64,000 bases of DNA from Gemmatimonadota bacterium (GCA_016719105.1 JADKAQ010000019.1:124001-188000); one strand, 5' to 3'. Numbered from the stretch's first letter, positions 1-9,108 are shown. The notes: generated by a model from the sequence alone, not told the origin. Translations and numbers: made by a program.

Positions 1-200
1 CAGCGAATGGTCGTGGCGAGCAGGCGCTCCTTGTCCTGGTAGTGATACAGGACGAGCGCCTTCGACACCGACGCCTCCTCGGCGATCGACTGCAGCGAGA
101 GCGCCCCGCCCCCATCGCGCGCAGCGCAGCGCAGCGTCGCCGCGAGCAACCGCTCGCGGGCCTCGCTGGCACGCACGTCCTGGCGGCGGGCGGCGGGCAT
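1..200 (-). CDS. TetR-family transcriptional regulator, N-terminal part (runs off the window)
   Basis: The reverse strand from an ATG at 200 reads about 66 codons without a stop to the window edge. The translation has the TetR DNA-binding domain: a helix beginning ARERLLAATL, the HTH core LQSIAEEASVSKALVLYHY, then KERLLATTI. Ligand-binding C-terminal residues lie outside the window, so the effector cannot be guessed. The start is 6 bases after the stop of the upstream MBL-fold hydrolase gene, which implies co-transcription. TetR proteins are dimeric repressors. This one may control its own operon, but that is inference. Confidence 0.8.
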   Translation of the reverse strand, partial: MPAARRQDVRASEARERLLAATLRCAARDGGGALSLQSIAEEASVSKALVLYHYQDKERLLATTIR

Positions 201-205
201 CCTCG

Positions 206-1588
206 TCAGGCAGTCACGCGGTCGCCCAACGACGGCACCACGACGTGGAATCCGTCCTCACGCAGCACCTCCGCAAACGCGTCCTGCGCCTCCGCTTCGC
301 CGTGCACGAGATAGACCGCTCGTGGCCCCGGGCCGCTCCCGCGCACCCGATGCACCCAACGCCGCAGGTCGCCCCGGTCGCCGTGGGCGCTGTACCCGTT
401 GAGCACCTCCACCCGCGCTCGCAGCGGCACCTCCTCGCCAAACACCTTGATCACCGGCGCCCGTTCGAGAATGCGTCGCCCGAGCGTGTGCTCGGCCATG
501 AAGCCGACGATGAGGATCGTGTTCCGTGGATCGTCCGCTCCATTGGCCAGGTGATGCAGAATGCGCCCGGACTCCGCCATCCCTGACGCCGCGATGATCA
601 CCATCGGCCCGCGCATCGCGTTGAGCGCCTTCGATTCCTCGGTGTCGCGTGTGTACCGCACCATCTCGAACCGGAACAGCTCCGCCGCCTCCTGCACCAG
701 GTGCTCGGAGCGGTCAAAGATGTCCGGGTGCATCTCGAAGACCGACGTGGCGTCGATCGCCAGCGGTGAGTCGATGACGATCGGGATCTCGGGAATGCGC
801 TTGGCACGCGCCAACGCGTGCAGGTCGTACACCAACTCCTGGGTCCGTCCGACCGCAAAGGCCGGGATCAGCAGCTTGCCTCCGCGCTTCGCGACCTCTG
901 TCACGATCTCCGCGAGCCGCGCCTGCGCATCCTCGAGTGCCGGATGGTCGCGGTTGCCGTAGGTCGACTCCATGATGACCACGTCCGCCCCTGCCGGCGG
1001 CTCCGGGTCCCGAATGATCGGGAGCCCGGAACGTCCGATGTCGCCGGAAAAGACGAGCCGCTGCACCGTGCCACCCTCCGCGCACTCGAGGATCACCGAC
1101 GCGGAGCCCAGGATATGTCCCGCTTCGACGAAGGTGAGGTGGATTCCCGGAAGAATCTCGACGCGCTTGTGGAACGGGACGGAGATCATGTTCTCCACCG
1201 TTTGCGCGGCATCGCGCATCGTGTAGAGAGGGTCGGCGTGCGCCTTGTTTCGTCGGCTTAGGTACTCGGCGTCCTTCTCCTGGATGTGGGCCGAGTCGGC
1301 GAGCATGATCGCGCACAGGTCGCGCGTCGCCGGCGTGCACCAGATCGTGTTGGTGTACCCCTCGTGCAAGAGGAGCGGGAGGCGCCCGGAGTGGTCGATG
1401 TGCGCGTGGGAGAGCACCACGGCATCCAGCTCCGCGACATTCACCGGCAGGCGGCGATTCTTGGCCTCGGACTCGGCGCGTCGCCCCTGGAAGAGGCCGA
1501 AGTCGAGCGCAATCGTCTTCCCGTTCGCGCGCACCAGGTGGCACGACCCCGTCACTTCACGTGCGGCGCCTGCAAACTCGATCTCCAC
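206..1588 (-). CDS. MBL-fold/beta-CASP RNA-processing-type hydrolase
   Basis: 460 residues. It begins with the family-typical MEIEFAGAAREVTGS and carries the zinc motif HAHIDH at residues 61-66, a further His at about 158 (EAGHILGS) and an Asp at about 183 (SGDIGRSG). A beta-CASP insert and a C-terminal RMMBL-type segment (NGYSAHGDRGDL) follow. Layout and length match bacterial YSH1/CPSF73-like proteins that act as metal-dependent endo/exoribonucleases in the cytoplasm. The sequence supports the fold and metal site; the RNA substrate is unknown. It is probably transcribed with the TetR gene 6 bases downstream. Confidence 0.9.
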   Translation of the reverse strand: MEIEFAGAAREVTGSCHLVRANGKTIALDFGLFQGRRAESEAKNRRLPVNVAELDAVVLSHAHIDHSGRLPLLLHEGYTNTIWCTPATRDLCAIMLADSAHIQEKDAEYLSRRNKAHADPLYTMRDAAQTVENMISVPFHKRVEILPGIHLTFVEAGHILGSASVILECAEGGTVQRLVFSGDIGRSGLPIIRDPEPPAGADVVIMESTYGNRDHPALEDAQARLAEIVTEVAKRGGKLLIPAFAVGRTQELVYDLHALARAKRIPEIPIVIDSPLAIDATSVFEMHPDIFDRSEHLVQEAAELFRFEMVRYTRDTEESKALNAMRGPMVIIAASGMAESGRILHHLANGADDPRNTILIVGFMAEHTLGRRILERAPVIKVFGEEVPLRARVEVLNGYSAHGDRGDLRRWVHRVRGSGPGPRAVYLVHGEAEAQDAFAEVLREDGFHVVVPSLGDRVTA

Positions 1589-1680
1589 GCGTGCACTCCC
1601 GCCTTCGTCGGTATGGCGGCGGCGCGTGCGCCCCCGTCCCAGTCTTCTGTCGTGCGCGCGAAATTAGTACCTTGGCCGCC

Positions 1681-2328
1681 ATGCACACCACCCCTGCCGA
1701 GCCCTCGCTCACGATCGTCAGGCATCCGCTCATTCAGCACAAGCTCACGCTGATGCGGGACCGCCGGACGCCCAAGAAGATCTTCAAGGAGCTCGTGGAC
1801 GAGATCGCGATGCTCATGGCCTACGAGGCCACTGCGTCGCTCTCGCTCGACGAGATCGTCGTCCAGACACCGCTCGAACAGGCGACCGGGTGGCAGGTGA
1901 GCGGCAAGAAGCTCACGCTCGTCCCGATCTTGCGCGCAGGCCTTGGCATGGTCGAAGGGATCCTGCGCCTTGTCCCCTCGGCGCGCGTCGGGCACATCGG
2001 TCTCTATCGCGATCACGACACACTCGAACCGGTCGACTACTACTTCAAGGTCCCCGGCGACGCGGCCGAGCGCGACTTCTTCCTCCTCGACCCGATGCTT
2101 GCCACCGGCGGGAGCGCCGTCTCCGCCATCGCCTCGCTCAAGCGCACCGGCGCCACGCGCATTCGCTTTCTCTGCTTGGTCGCGGCGCCCGAGGGTGTGC
2201 GGCGCGTGCACGAGGCGCATCCCGATGTGCCGATCTACTGCGCCGCGCTCGACCGCGAACTCAACGCACACGGCTACATCCTCCCCGGGCTCGGCGACGC
2301 CGGCGACCGACTGTTCGGCACGCGCTGA
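1681..2328 (+). CDS. upp: Uracil phosphoribosyltransferase
   Basis: 215 residues from the ATG at 1681. Upstream in-frame codons back to 1561 lie in the divergent MBL gene and do not look like protein. The enzyme converts uracil and PRPP to UMP in pyrimidine salvage. The PRPP loop LLDPMLATGGSA is intact, and ILRAGLGMVEG and the C-terminal PGLGDAGDRLFGT are hallmark UPRT segments. Length is normal for the family. It is divergent from the MBL hydrolase with about 90 bases between starts. pyrE (13 kb) and a BMP-type nucleoside importer (24-32 kb) in the same window make a salvage theme, without proof of co-regulation. Confidence 0.96.
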   Translation: MHTTPAEPSLTIVRHPLIQHKLTLMRDRRTPKKIFKELVDEIAMLMAYEATASLSLDEIVVQTPLEQATGWQVSGKKLTLVPILRAGLGMVEGILRLVPSARVGHIGLYRDHDTLEPVDYYFKVPGDAAERDFFLLDPMLATGGSAVSAIASLKRTGATRIRFLCLVAAPEGVRRVHEAHPDVPIYCAALDRELNAHGYILPGLGDAGDRLFGTR

Positions 2329-2477
2329 ACGCTGGCGCCGCCACACGCCGAGTTGCTTGGTCTCACGGCAGCTGACGACTGCTGGGAAAATCGTCTCTTG
2401 TTCGCAAACACGAGCATTACTACATTCCGGCCGATTCCGGGATCTGCTGCGCCGCTCCACCTGCGCCTTGGTCGTTG

Positions 2478-3416
2478 ATGCTCATCAATTTGCTGCCGGA
2501 CTTCTTTGCAGTCCTGAACAGCACCGACCGAGTCGCCGCCTACCAGCAGTATTTCGAGTCGTACCGCGCCCGGCTGTCTGCCTATTGGCATAACTACGTC
2601 TTCGATCCCGACAGCGAGCACTTCCTCGACGTCGTGAAGATGACGACGCAGGCCGATCGCTCCGACTTGCGGGCGATGCTCGAGCGCACGGATGTCGTCT
2701 CCCTGGCGCGTGACACCGAGGCCCGGTGCGCCGAGTTGTTAGGCACCGATGTCGATATCGATGTGGTGCTCATGGTGGGCGTGGGCGGCGCCAACGCCGG
2801 CGAGTTGGTCGTCGCGGGTCGCGGGATCGCCTTCGTCTGCCTCGAGCACTTCACCGGGATCGCCAACCCCGAAACGCAGGGACTGGGCCTCGACCCCGAG
2901 CTCATCCCGCTCTGGCTCGCACACGAGATCGCGCACGCCGTACGCTACACCTCGCCGCGCAGCCGCAGCGAGATGCGGCACCTCATCGACGAGGCCGACG
3001 GCTACTACTCCTATTGGGAGACCGGACGCCGCGCCTCGGTGCGTGAACTCCTCGCCAACGAAGGGCTCGCCGTCAGCGTCTCGCGCCTCGTGAGCCCCGG
3101 GCATGCCGCCTGGGAGTACTATGGCTACGGGCGTCGCCAGTACGCCCGCGTGCGCGAGCTCGAGTCGCACATCGCGCGCGCTGTCGCACAGGAGTTCGAC
3201 CACCACGCCCTCGGCTTGCGGCTGCGGTACCTCATGGGAGGCACCGGCGACGATGCGCGCACGGTCGATCGCGTCGTAATCCCCGAGCGCGCTGGCTACT
3301 ACATCGGTGCGCGCATGGTGGAGGCCGCCATTGAGCAGCGCGGCGCCGCCTGGGCCATTCGCGCCTCGGCCGAGGACCTCCTCGACGTGGCCCGCAACAC
3401 CGCCGCCTCCGCCTAA
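2478..3416 (+). CDS. Putative gluzincin-type zinc metalloprotease (DUF2268-like)
   Basis: 312 residues from the ATG at 2478; a TTG directly before it at 2475 is an alternative start. The zinc-binding HEIAH lies in LAHEIAHAVRY (about residue 155), and about 50 residues later comes NEGLAVSV, placing a Glu where gluzincins carry the third ligand. No signal peptide is evident, so a cytoplasmic location is likely. The fit to the DUF2268 'predicted Zn-dependent protease' family is by motif and arrangement; the substrate is unknown. The 149 bases after upp show no clear terminator, so read-through from upp is possible. Confidence 0.65.
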   Translation: MLINLLPDFFAVLNSTDRVAAYQQYFESYRARLSAYWHNYVFDPDSEHFLDVVKMTTQADRSDLRAMLERTDVVSLARDTEARCAELLGTDVDIDVVLMVGVGGANAGELVVAGRGIAFVCLEHFTGIANPETQGLGLDPELIPLWLAHEIAHAVRYTSPRSRSEMRHLIDEADGYYSYWETGRRASVRELLANEGLAVSVSRLVSPGHAAWEYYGYGRRQYARVRELESHIARAVAQEFDHHALGLRLRYLMGGTGDDARTVDRVVIPERAGYYIGARMVEAAIEQRGAAWAIRASAEDLLDVARNTAASA

Positions 3417-3488
3417 CGCGTCACCGCAGCGTACGACCCGGGTCGACCGCGTCGGTGCCGCCGCCGCCGCCTTGGCGTGGGGCGCGGC

Positions 3489-4862
3489 TCACTTCCCCAC
3501 GCAGAACGATCGGAAGACACGGTCGAGGACATCGTCCACTTCCACGCTCCCGATCAACTCGTCCAGGGCATGCGTCGCGCTCCGGATGTGCACCGCCGCC
3601 ACCGACGCCGGCGCCGCACGTGTGCCCCACATGGACAGGAAACGATCGAGCTCGTCCTGAGCCGAGCGCAGCGCCGTGCGATGACGCTCGCGCGTGACCA
3701 CCGGGAGCTCCGGATGCAGGTCGCCCACGTATCGCTCGAGCACCGAGTGCACTTCGCTTAGCAGGCGATCGAGTCCCTCGCGCATCGTCGCGCTCACTGC
3801 GACCGTCGCTTCAACGCCCTCCAGCTCATCCGCCTCGGCGACGAGGTTCGCCGCAAGCACATCCGCCTTCGTCAGCACCGCGACGCGTGGCGTCGTTCCC
3901 AGCGCCTCCACGTGCCCGAGCGCCGTGCGAAGCGCCGCCGGCGTCTCACCGCACACGAGCACGACATGGGCATCCCGGATGTGCCGCTCGCTGACCTCAA
4001 TGCCCAGCCGCTCGACGACGTCGGAGGTCTCGTGTAGGCCCGCCGTATCCACCAGCCGCAGCGGCCAGCTTCCGGATTCGACTCTCGCCTCGATCGCGTC
4101 GCGTGTCGTCCCGGGGATGTCCGTAACGATCGCGCGCGTCTCCCCGATCAAGGCGTTGAACAGTGATGATTTTCCCGCGTTCGGTGGGCCGGCGATCACG
4201 ACGACGGCGCCGTCGCGCGCGATCTCACCAAGCGGGACCGTGGTCAGGAGTCGTTCGACTCCGGCTCGCGCTTCGCCGGCGGCGGCCGATATCGTCTCGC
4301 GCGCGATCGGCCCGTCATCTTCTTCGGGAAAGTCGATGTCGTACGCCAGCAGCGCCTCGACGTGCAACATGCGTTCGCGCAGCTCGCGCAGTGTCCGCGT
4401 CAGTCCGCCGTCGAGTTGGCGTATGGCGGCGCGTCGATGCGCATGCGTGCGTGCGTCGACCAGATCGGCGACGGCCTCCGCCTGCAGCAGATCGAGCTTG
4501 CCGTTGAGCACCGCGCGCTGCGTGAACTCGCCGGGCTCCGCACTCCGGATCCCGAGACGCGAGAGCGCCTCGAGGATCGCCGACGAGACGGCCACGCCCC
4601 CGTGGCACGCCACTTCGACCATCGGCTCACCGGTATACGAGCGCGGAGCATCGAATCGTGTGACGAGTGCCCGGTCGATGATTGCGTCGTCGCGCTCGTC
4701 TCGCACGACGCAGCGCGACACCTCGCGTGCGCGGGCCGGCCACGGCGAAATCAGCTTGGCCGCTACCTGATGCGCGTCACCCCCGCTGAGGCGCACGATC
4801 GCAATCGCGCCGCGCCCGGCGGGGGTGCTCAGCGCGGCGATGGTGTCATTGCGGACCAGCAT
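3489..4862 (-). CDS. mnmE: tRNA uridine-5-carboxymethylaminomethyl GTPase MnmE
   Basis: 457 residues starting MLVRNDTIAALSTPAGRG at 4862. A longer frame reaching into the yidC 3' end was rejected because its first 29 codons look non-coding. An N-terminal tetrahydrofolate-binding domain is followed by a helical domain and a Ras-like G domain: G1 GPPNAGKSS near residue 226, switch IPGTTRD, DTAGLHET, and TKAD. The C-terminus is FCVGK, a variant of the usual C(I/L)GK whose Cys is needed for tRNA modification. With MnmG (38-40 kb) it makes (c)mnm5U at wobble U34. It lies downstream of yidC in the conserved rpmH-rnpA-yidD-yidC-mnmE block. Confidence 0.97.
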   Translation of the reverse strand: MLVRNDTIAALSTPAGRGAIAIVRLSGGDAHQVAAKLISPWPARAREVSRCVVRDERDDAIIDRALVTRFDAPRSYTGEPMVEVACHGGVAVSSAILEALSRLGIRSAEPGEFTQRAVLNGKLDLLQAEAVADLVDARTHAHRRAAIRQLDGGLTRTLRELRERMLHVEALLAYDIDFPEEDDGPIARETISAAAGEARAGVERLLTTVPLGEIARDGAVVVIAGPPNAGKSSLFNALIGETRAIVTDIPGTTRDAIEARVESGSWPLRLVDTAGLHETSDVVERLGIEVSERHIRDAHVVLVCGETPAALRTALGHVEALGTTPRVAVLTKADVLAANLVAEADELEGVEATVAVSATMREGLDRLLSEVHSVLERYVGDLHPELPVVTRERHRTALRSAQDELDRFLSMWGTRAAPASVAAVHIRSATHALDELIGSVEVDDVLDRVFRSFCVGK

Positions 4863-4899
4863 CGACGCTCCTTGTGCTGCTAGATGGCCGTGGCCGTTG

Positions 4900-6624
4900 T
4901 CACCCCTTCTTTCCCGCCCCGCCTCCCTGCTTCCCTCGCTCGTTGGCAATCAACCACTGCTGCGGAATCGCCGCAATGTTCTGGATGGCGTAATAGAGGT
5001 TGAGGCCCGAAGCAAAGTTGGCGAACAGGAACGTCATCATCACCGGGAAGATGTACAGCATCATCTTCGCCTGCGGATTGGGCGGTGAGTTGCGCATCCC
5101 CACCCACGACAGGAAGAACATCGAGACCCCCATCAGCAACGGCACGATGTAGAAGGGGTCCTTGATCGAGATGTCCGCCAGCCAAAGGAACGGGACACCA
5201 CGGAACTCGATCGTGTTCTGGAAGACGAAGAAGAGCGCGAACAACACTGGCATCGGGAGCAGGAGCGGCAAGCACCCGGCAAAGGTGCTGAACGGGCTCA
5301 TGTCATGCTCCTTGTACACCCGCATCATCTCCGACTGCAGCTTCGCCGGGTCGGCCTTGTAGCGCTTCTGGATGTCGTTCAGCTCCGGCTGGATGCGCTG
5401 CATTTTCATGCTCGTGCGCATGGCGCCGTGATTCAACGGCCACAGGATCAGTCGGACCGCGACGCCGAAGATGACGAGCAACCACCCGTAATCCAGCTTG
5501 AGGGTCGCGCGCATCCACAGCAGGATCTTCATCACCATCGTGGCAAACGGCTGCACCACACCCTGCAACCAGCCGCCGTACGGGTTCGAGTTTTCGAACT
5601 CGCGCCCGAGTGCCTTGAGCCGCTGGTACTGCTGCGGGCCGGCGTACAGCTCGAACCGGAACGTGCCGTTGTTCAGTCGTGTCACGATCGTGCCGGTCGC
5701 GGCGGTGGCGCGCTTCGACGTCCGAGGACCGCCGACGGCAACGGTCTCGGCAAAGCTGTCGTCACCATCGGCTGCCAGCACACCAACGATGAAGTACTTC
5801 GACTTGGCCGCCGCCCAAGCAAGCGGTCCCTGTACCAGCGAGCGTTCCCCTGGATCCAGCTTCCCGAAGGGAATACCCTCGGCATTCCGCGTGCGCGGCT
5901 TGGCGGCGTAGGCGAAGTGATTCTGGTCGTCGATCGAATCCGCCTCGAAGGAATGGAACGTCGACGGCAGGTCGATCAGGACGAAGCGCGCCGGATTGCC
6001 CGACGCATCGTTCCCAATCGTCCCCTCTACACGCGCCAGGAAGGAGTCTGGGACGATCGTGTACTTGAGTTCGAGCGCCCGACCGTTGGCCGTGGCGCGA
6101 TAGGTCAGCACCGACGCTCCGGTGCTCGCCGTCGAACGCTCCAGCGTGAACGGGACCTTGCCCAGGGAGAGCGTATCGTTGACCCCTAATACTCGATAGC
6201 CGAGGATTGACTGCCCCGTCCCGGCGGTGATCGTGACGTTCGCGTTGACCTTGTCGAGCGCCTTGAAGCTCGGCAGCCGCACCTGCAGCGGGGCAGCGCC
6301 CACGTTGCTGAAGAGGAAATCCGAGGCAGCGCTGGAGACAGAGGTCGACTCCGGTCGGAACGCACCGGTCGAGTCCTGCGTCGCCGCTCCCTGCGCCGCG
6401 ACCGTCGGCAGTGCCTCCACGGTCTGGGGCGTCTGAGCCGACGCCGGAGCGGGCGTCGCACTCGCGGCGCCGGTCGAGCCGGTCACAGCGGCCGCACCAG
6501 CGGCTGCACCAGCAGCTGCAGGCGTCTTGGCGGGAGTCTTGGGCAGCGCCGTCGGAAACAGCTTCGGCGTGACGATGATGACGATCGCGACCAGCGCGAG
6601 GGCCAAGATGGTGCGTTTATCCAT
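4900..6624 (-). CDS. yidC: Membrane protein insertase YidC
   Basis: 574 residues. An N-terminal membrane anchor (ILALALVAIVIIV) is followed by an Ala/Pro-rich linker, a large periplasmic beta domain (about residues 90-340) typical of diderm YidC, then the Oxa1 core. The core includes VRLILWPL with the conserved groove Arg, the cytoplasmic hairpin MKMQRIQPELNDIQ and NLYYAIQNIAAIPQQW near the end. The tail is short and Gly/Lys rich. It inserts and folds inner-membrane proteins alone or with SecYEG. yidD lies 15 bases upstream and mnmE 37 bases downstream. The presence of the periplasmic domain supports a two-membrane cell. Confidence 0.97.
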   Translation of the reverse strand: MDKRTILALALVAIVIIVTPKLFPTALPKTPAKTPAAAGAAAGAAAVTGSTGAASATPAPASAQTPQTVEALPTVAAQGAATQDSTGAFRPESTSVSSAASDFLFSNVGAAPLQVRLPSFKALDKVNANVTITAGTGQSILGYRVLGVNDTLSLGKVPFTLERSTASTGASVLTYRATANGRALELKYTIVPDSFLARVEGTIGNDASGNPARFVLIDLPSTFHSFEADSIDDQNHFAYAAKPRTRNAEGIPFGKLDPGERSLVQGPLAWAAAKSKYFIVGVLAADGDDSFAETVAVGGPRTSKRATAATGTIVTRLNNGTFRFELYAGPQQYQRLKALGREFENSNPYGGWLQGVVQPFATMVMKILLWMRATLKLDYGWLLVIFGVAVRLILWPLNHGAMRTSMKMQRIQPELNDIQKRYKADPAKLQSEMMRVYKEHDMSPFSTFAGCLPLLLPMPVLFALFFVFQNTIEFRGVPFLWLADISIKDPFYIVPLLMGVSMFFLSWVGMRNSPPNPQAKMMLYIFPVMMTFLFANFASGLNLYYAIQNIAAIPQQWLIANERGKQGGGAGKKG

Positions 6625-6639
6625 CGCAGCGAGAGTGGA

Positions 6640-6849
6640 TCAGGGCACAGGATCGAATCCGCCGGGATGCAGCGGATGGCAGCGGGCAATGCGCCGCGCG
6701 GCCAGGAGGGAACCGCGAAACGCGCCATGCTTCTGGAGCGCCTCGATGGCGTACTGCGAGCAGGACGGGTAGAACCGGCAGACTGCAGGAAGCAGCGGAC
6801 CGATGAACATCTGATAGATGCGCACCAGCGCCACGGCTACGTGTCGCAT
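6640..6849 (-). CDS. yidD: Membrane protein insertion efficiency factor YidD
   Basis: 69 residues, normal for the family. The diagnostic segment CRFYPSCSQYAIEALQKHG is followed by RIARCHPLHPGGFDPVP. Three conserved cysteines are visible. YidD is a small membrane-associated protein that assists YidC-dependent insertion. Its start overlaps the 3' end of rnpA by 13 bases, and yidC follows 15 bases later, so the three are translationally linked. Confidence 0.96.
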   Translation of the reverse strand: MRHVAVALVRIYQMFIGPLLPAVCRFYPSCSQYAIEALQKHGAFRGSLLAARRIARCHPLHPGGFDPVP

Positions 6850-7181
6850 GCCGCGTCCCTCCTCGGGTCCAGTCGCTGCAGCTTGGGCACCAACTGCTCC
6901 ACGTCGTCACGCAACCGGTCGAAAGGGCGTCCGTACGCCGAACGCTGCGCCCAGATCACCAGGTCCACAGGAATGCCTAACGGTAGCACGACCGTCCGTA
7001 CGAGTTCCCGCAGCCGCCGTTTCAGCGTGTTGCGTGCCACGGCATCATGGCCATAGCGCGGCACGACCACCCCGGCTCGTGGGCGCGCATGAGGGGAAGC
7101 ACTCACCCGAACCAGTAGTGCGCTCGTTCGGAGAGCCTTCCCCTCAAGTCGAATCCGCTCGAGGTCTGCACCGCGCGTCAG
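6837..7181 (-). CDS. rnpA: Ribonuclease P protein component
   Basis: The core GVVVPRYGHDAVARNTLKRRLRELVR is the RNR-type RNA-binding motif of RnpA, so function is secure: the protein subunit of RNase P, partner of the rnpB RNA at 11.2-11.5 kb. The ATG/GTG/TTG nearest the 5' end is GTG 7106. However, the frame upstream of it encodes the conserved N-terminal strand and helix (SRLTRGADLERIRLEGKALR), normally part of every RnpA. Between the in-frame stop at 7245-7247 and this segment there is no ATG, GTG or TTG. I placed the start tentatively at CTG 7181. A start at GTG 7106 would give a truncated 89-residue protein. Confidence 0.85.
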   Translation of the reverse strand: MTRGADLERIRLEGKALRTSALLVRVSASPHARPRAGVVVPRYGHDAVARNTLKRRLRELVRTVVLPLGIPVDLVIWAQRSAYGRPFDRLRDDVEQLVPKLQRLDPRRDAACDT

Positions 7182-7209
7182 GCGACTCGCGCGCGCAAAC
7201 CGGCGGTGG

Positions 7210-7374
7210 CTAGGCGGCCGCGTACTTCGACGGCAGTTTGACCGTCAACTGCTTGCGCCCCTTCTTGCGACGGCGGCTCAGAGTAGCACGCCCCCAGCGC
7301 GTTTCCATGCGCGCACGGAAGCCATGCGTGCGAAGTCGGCGCTTGTTCCGCGGACGATACGTCGGCTTGCCCAT
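7210..7374 (-). CDS. rpmH: 50S ribosomal protein L34
   Basis: 54 residues beginning MGKPTYRPRNKRRLRTHGF and containing RKKGRKQL, the universal L34 pattern of a highly basic short protein. A few residues longer than the minimal 44-47, with a C-terminal extension ending KYAAA. Its stop precedes the rnpA coding segment by about 28 bases. It is the first gene of the leftward rpmH-rnpA-yidD-yidC-mnmE unit and faces away from dnaA. Confidence 0.97.
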   Translation of the reverse strand: MGKPTYRPRNKRRLRTHGFRARMETRWGRATLSRRRKKGRKQLTVKLPSKYAAA

Positions 7375-7534
7375 TCCTATCTCCGAAAGCTACTGAAAAT
7401 CGTGGGGAAAGAACGCGAAGGATAGAGGCTTACGCCTTGTATGTCAACGGGTTAGCTGTTGCTCGCATTCGCGAGGAATTGACTTTTCCACACACCGTGC
7501 CTACGTTCGCCCGCCCTGCCTTTTCCACACACAA
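7375..7534 (+). other. rpmH-dnaA intergenic region; candidate origin/dnaA control region
   Basis: 160 bases between divergent rpmH and dnaA. It holds two copies of TTTTCCACA (7484-7492 and 7521-7529), one mismatch from the canonical DnaA box TTATCCACA and in the same orientation, the second ending 5 bases before the dnaA ATG. Boxes in the dnaA leader usually serve autoregulation and/or origin function. Promoters for rpmH and dnaA must also lie here, but I cannot place -10/-35 elements with confidence. Confidence 0.55.
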
Positions 7535-8920
7535 ATGGACCTCTCGGCGCACGACGCCTGGCAGCGACTGCTCGAATATGTGAAACGAGACATGCCGGAA
7601 CAGATGTTCCGTACATGGCTCGAACCGGCTGTGCCTATTGAAGTTACGAGCAATCAACTCGTGGTGCGTGTCGCCGACCAGTTCGCCGCTGATTGGAACG
7701 AATCCAAATTCGGGGACCTCATCGACTCCTGCGCTCCTATGGCTTTGGGGCACCCCTGTCATGTCGTTTTTCGCGCCGACGAGGAGCGACAGCAGCGACC
7801 GCAGATGGACTTGTTCTCCCAAACAGGTCCGGCAGCACCCAAGGGGTCGAGCGCACAAAACAGAACTCACACCCCCCCGGTTCTCTCAGCTCGCTACACG
7901 TTCGATCAGTTCGTCATCGGCAAATCCAACGAAGTTGCAGCTGCTGCCGCGCTTGCCGTCTCGCAGGCACCTGGTCGAGTCTACAATCCGCTCTTTATCT
8001 ACGGCGCAACAGGGGTCGGGAAGACTCACCTCATGCAGGCCGTCGCGCATGAACTTCTGCAGCGAAATCCGACGCTGCGAGTTCTCAACATGGGCGCGGA
8101 ACAGTTTACCAACGAGTACATCAACGCCATTCAGACTCGTGCCACCAACGAGTTTCGCCGGCGTTTCCGCGAGTGTGATCTCCTGTTGATCGATGACGTG
8201 CACTTCCTGAAGGGAAAGGAAGCCACGCAAGAAGAGTTTTTCCACACCTTCAACACTCTGTACGAGAACGGACGTCAGATCATCATGACGTCCGATCGCC
8301 CTCCTTCCGAAATCCCAGGTATTGAGGCGCGACTGGTCACGAGATTTCAGTGGGGAATGGTCGCGGACATCGAGCTTCCTGATTTGGAGCTCCGTATCGC
8401 AATCCTCCGCAAGAAATCGGAAGTAGATCAGCTCCAACAGACCATCCCGGATGAGGTCATTCGGTTCCTCGCCGAGCATATCCGTTCCAGTGTACGGGAA
8501 CTTGAAGGAGCCGTTATTCGCCTTCTTGCGTACTCTTCGCTACGACGACGAGACATCACGATTGCACTGGCGCAGGAAGCCCTGCGAGACAAGCTGAGAC
8601 GTGATGACAATGGCAAGCTCAGTGAACTGGCTCCCATAACTCCGGAACGAATTCAGGAGATCATCGCATCCGAGTGGGGAGTGACTCCGGATGGGCTCAA
8701 GTCGAAGACCAGGACAAAGACACTCACTGTTCCACGCCAAGCAGCCATGTATCTCTGTCGAGAGCTACTCGGAATGCAGCTCGTCGAGATAGGCCAACGA
8801 TTTGGCGGACGAGATCATTCGACAGTTATCCACAGCCTAGAACGAGCAGGCGAGCTCTCAGAGTCAGATTCAACATTCCAAGCTCGAATTGCACAGGCAC
8901 GCCGCCGTCTAACGTCATAA
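7535..8920 (+). CDS. dnaA: Chromosomal replication initiator protein DnaA
   Basis: 461 residues. Domain I (about 1-80) begins with AWQRLLEYVKRDMPEQMFRTW; a short linker follows; AAA+ domain III has Walker A GATGVGKTH (about 157) and Walker B LLIDDVHFL (about 216). Domain IV has the box-recognition motif GGRDHSTVIHS near residue 425. It binds DnaA boxes and melts oriC. Base composition is visibly lower in G+C than flanking genes, as in dnaN. No gene intervenes before dnaN, 188 bases on. Confidence 0.98.
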   Translation: MDLSAHDAWQRLLEYVKRDMPEQMFRTWLEPAVPIEVTSNQLVVRVADQFAADWNESKFGDLIDSCAPMALGHPCHVVFRADEERQQRPQMDLFSQTGPAAPKGSSAQNRTHTPPVLSARYTFDQFVIGKSNEVAAAAALAVSQAPGRVYNPLFIYGATGVGKTHLMQAVAHELLQRNPTLRVLNMGAEQFTNEYINAIQTRATNEFRRRFRECDLLLIDDVHFLKGKEATQEEFFHTFNTLYENGRQIIMTSDRPPSEIPGIEARLVTRFQWGMVADIELPDLELRIAILRKKSEVDQLQQTIPDEVIRFLAEHIRSSVRELEGAVIRLLAYSSLRRRDITIALAQEALRDKLRRDDNGKLSELAPITPERIQEIIASEWGVTPDGLKSKTRTKTLTVPRQAAMYLCRELLGMQLVEIGQRFGGRDHSTVIHSLERAGELSESDSTFQARIAQARRRLTS

Positions 8921-9108
8921 TCACCGCTCCCGCACATTTCATACAGCGACACTCCACATTTCTAGTCGCTGCCCAAGTGCCAATAAATCAACCACTTGCC
9001 CCCTTTTCCCAATTCTTCAACACAGTATACTAGCTCTACTGCTTTCTTCTTCTTTTACAAACCTAGATACAACACCTAAAGTCCTCCGACACGAGGCCAG
9101 ACACCCCA
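8921..9108. other. AT-rich dnaA-dnaN intergenic region, candidate unwinding/origin element
   Basis: 188 bases, much richer in A+T and in pyrimidine runs than the rest of the window. It includes a TATACT element at 9026-9031, suitable as a -10 for dnaN. No perfect DnaA box was found inside it. In many bacteria oriC occupies the dnaA-dnaN gap, so with the box-like repeats upstream of dnaA it is a reasonable duplex-unwinding candidate. This is an inference from position and composition. Confidence 0.4.

Noticed and set aside
8826..8834. Perfect DnaA box TTATCCACA inside dnaA
   Set aside because: It encodes the invariant V-I-H-S of domain IV, so coding constraint explains it; a similar TTTTCCACA at 8238 encodes Phe-His-Thr. 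Not counted as origin evidence.
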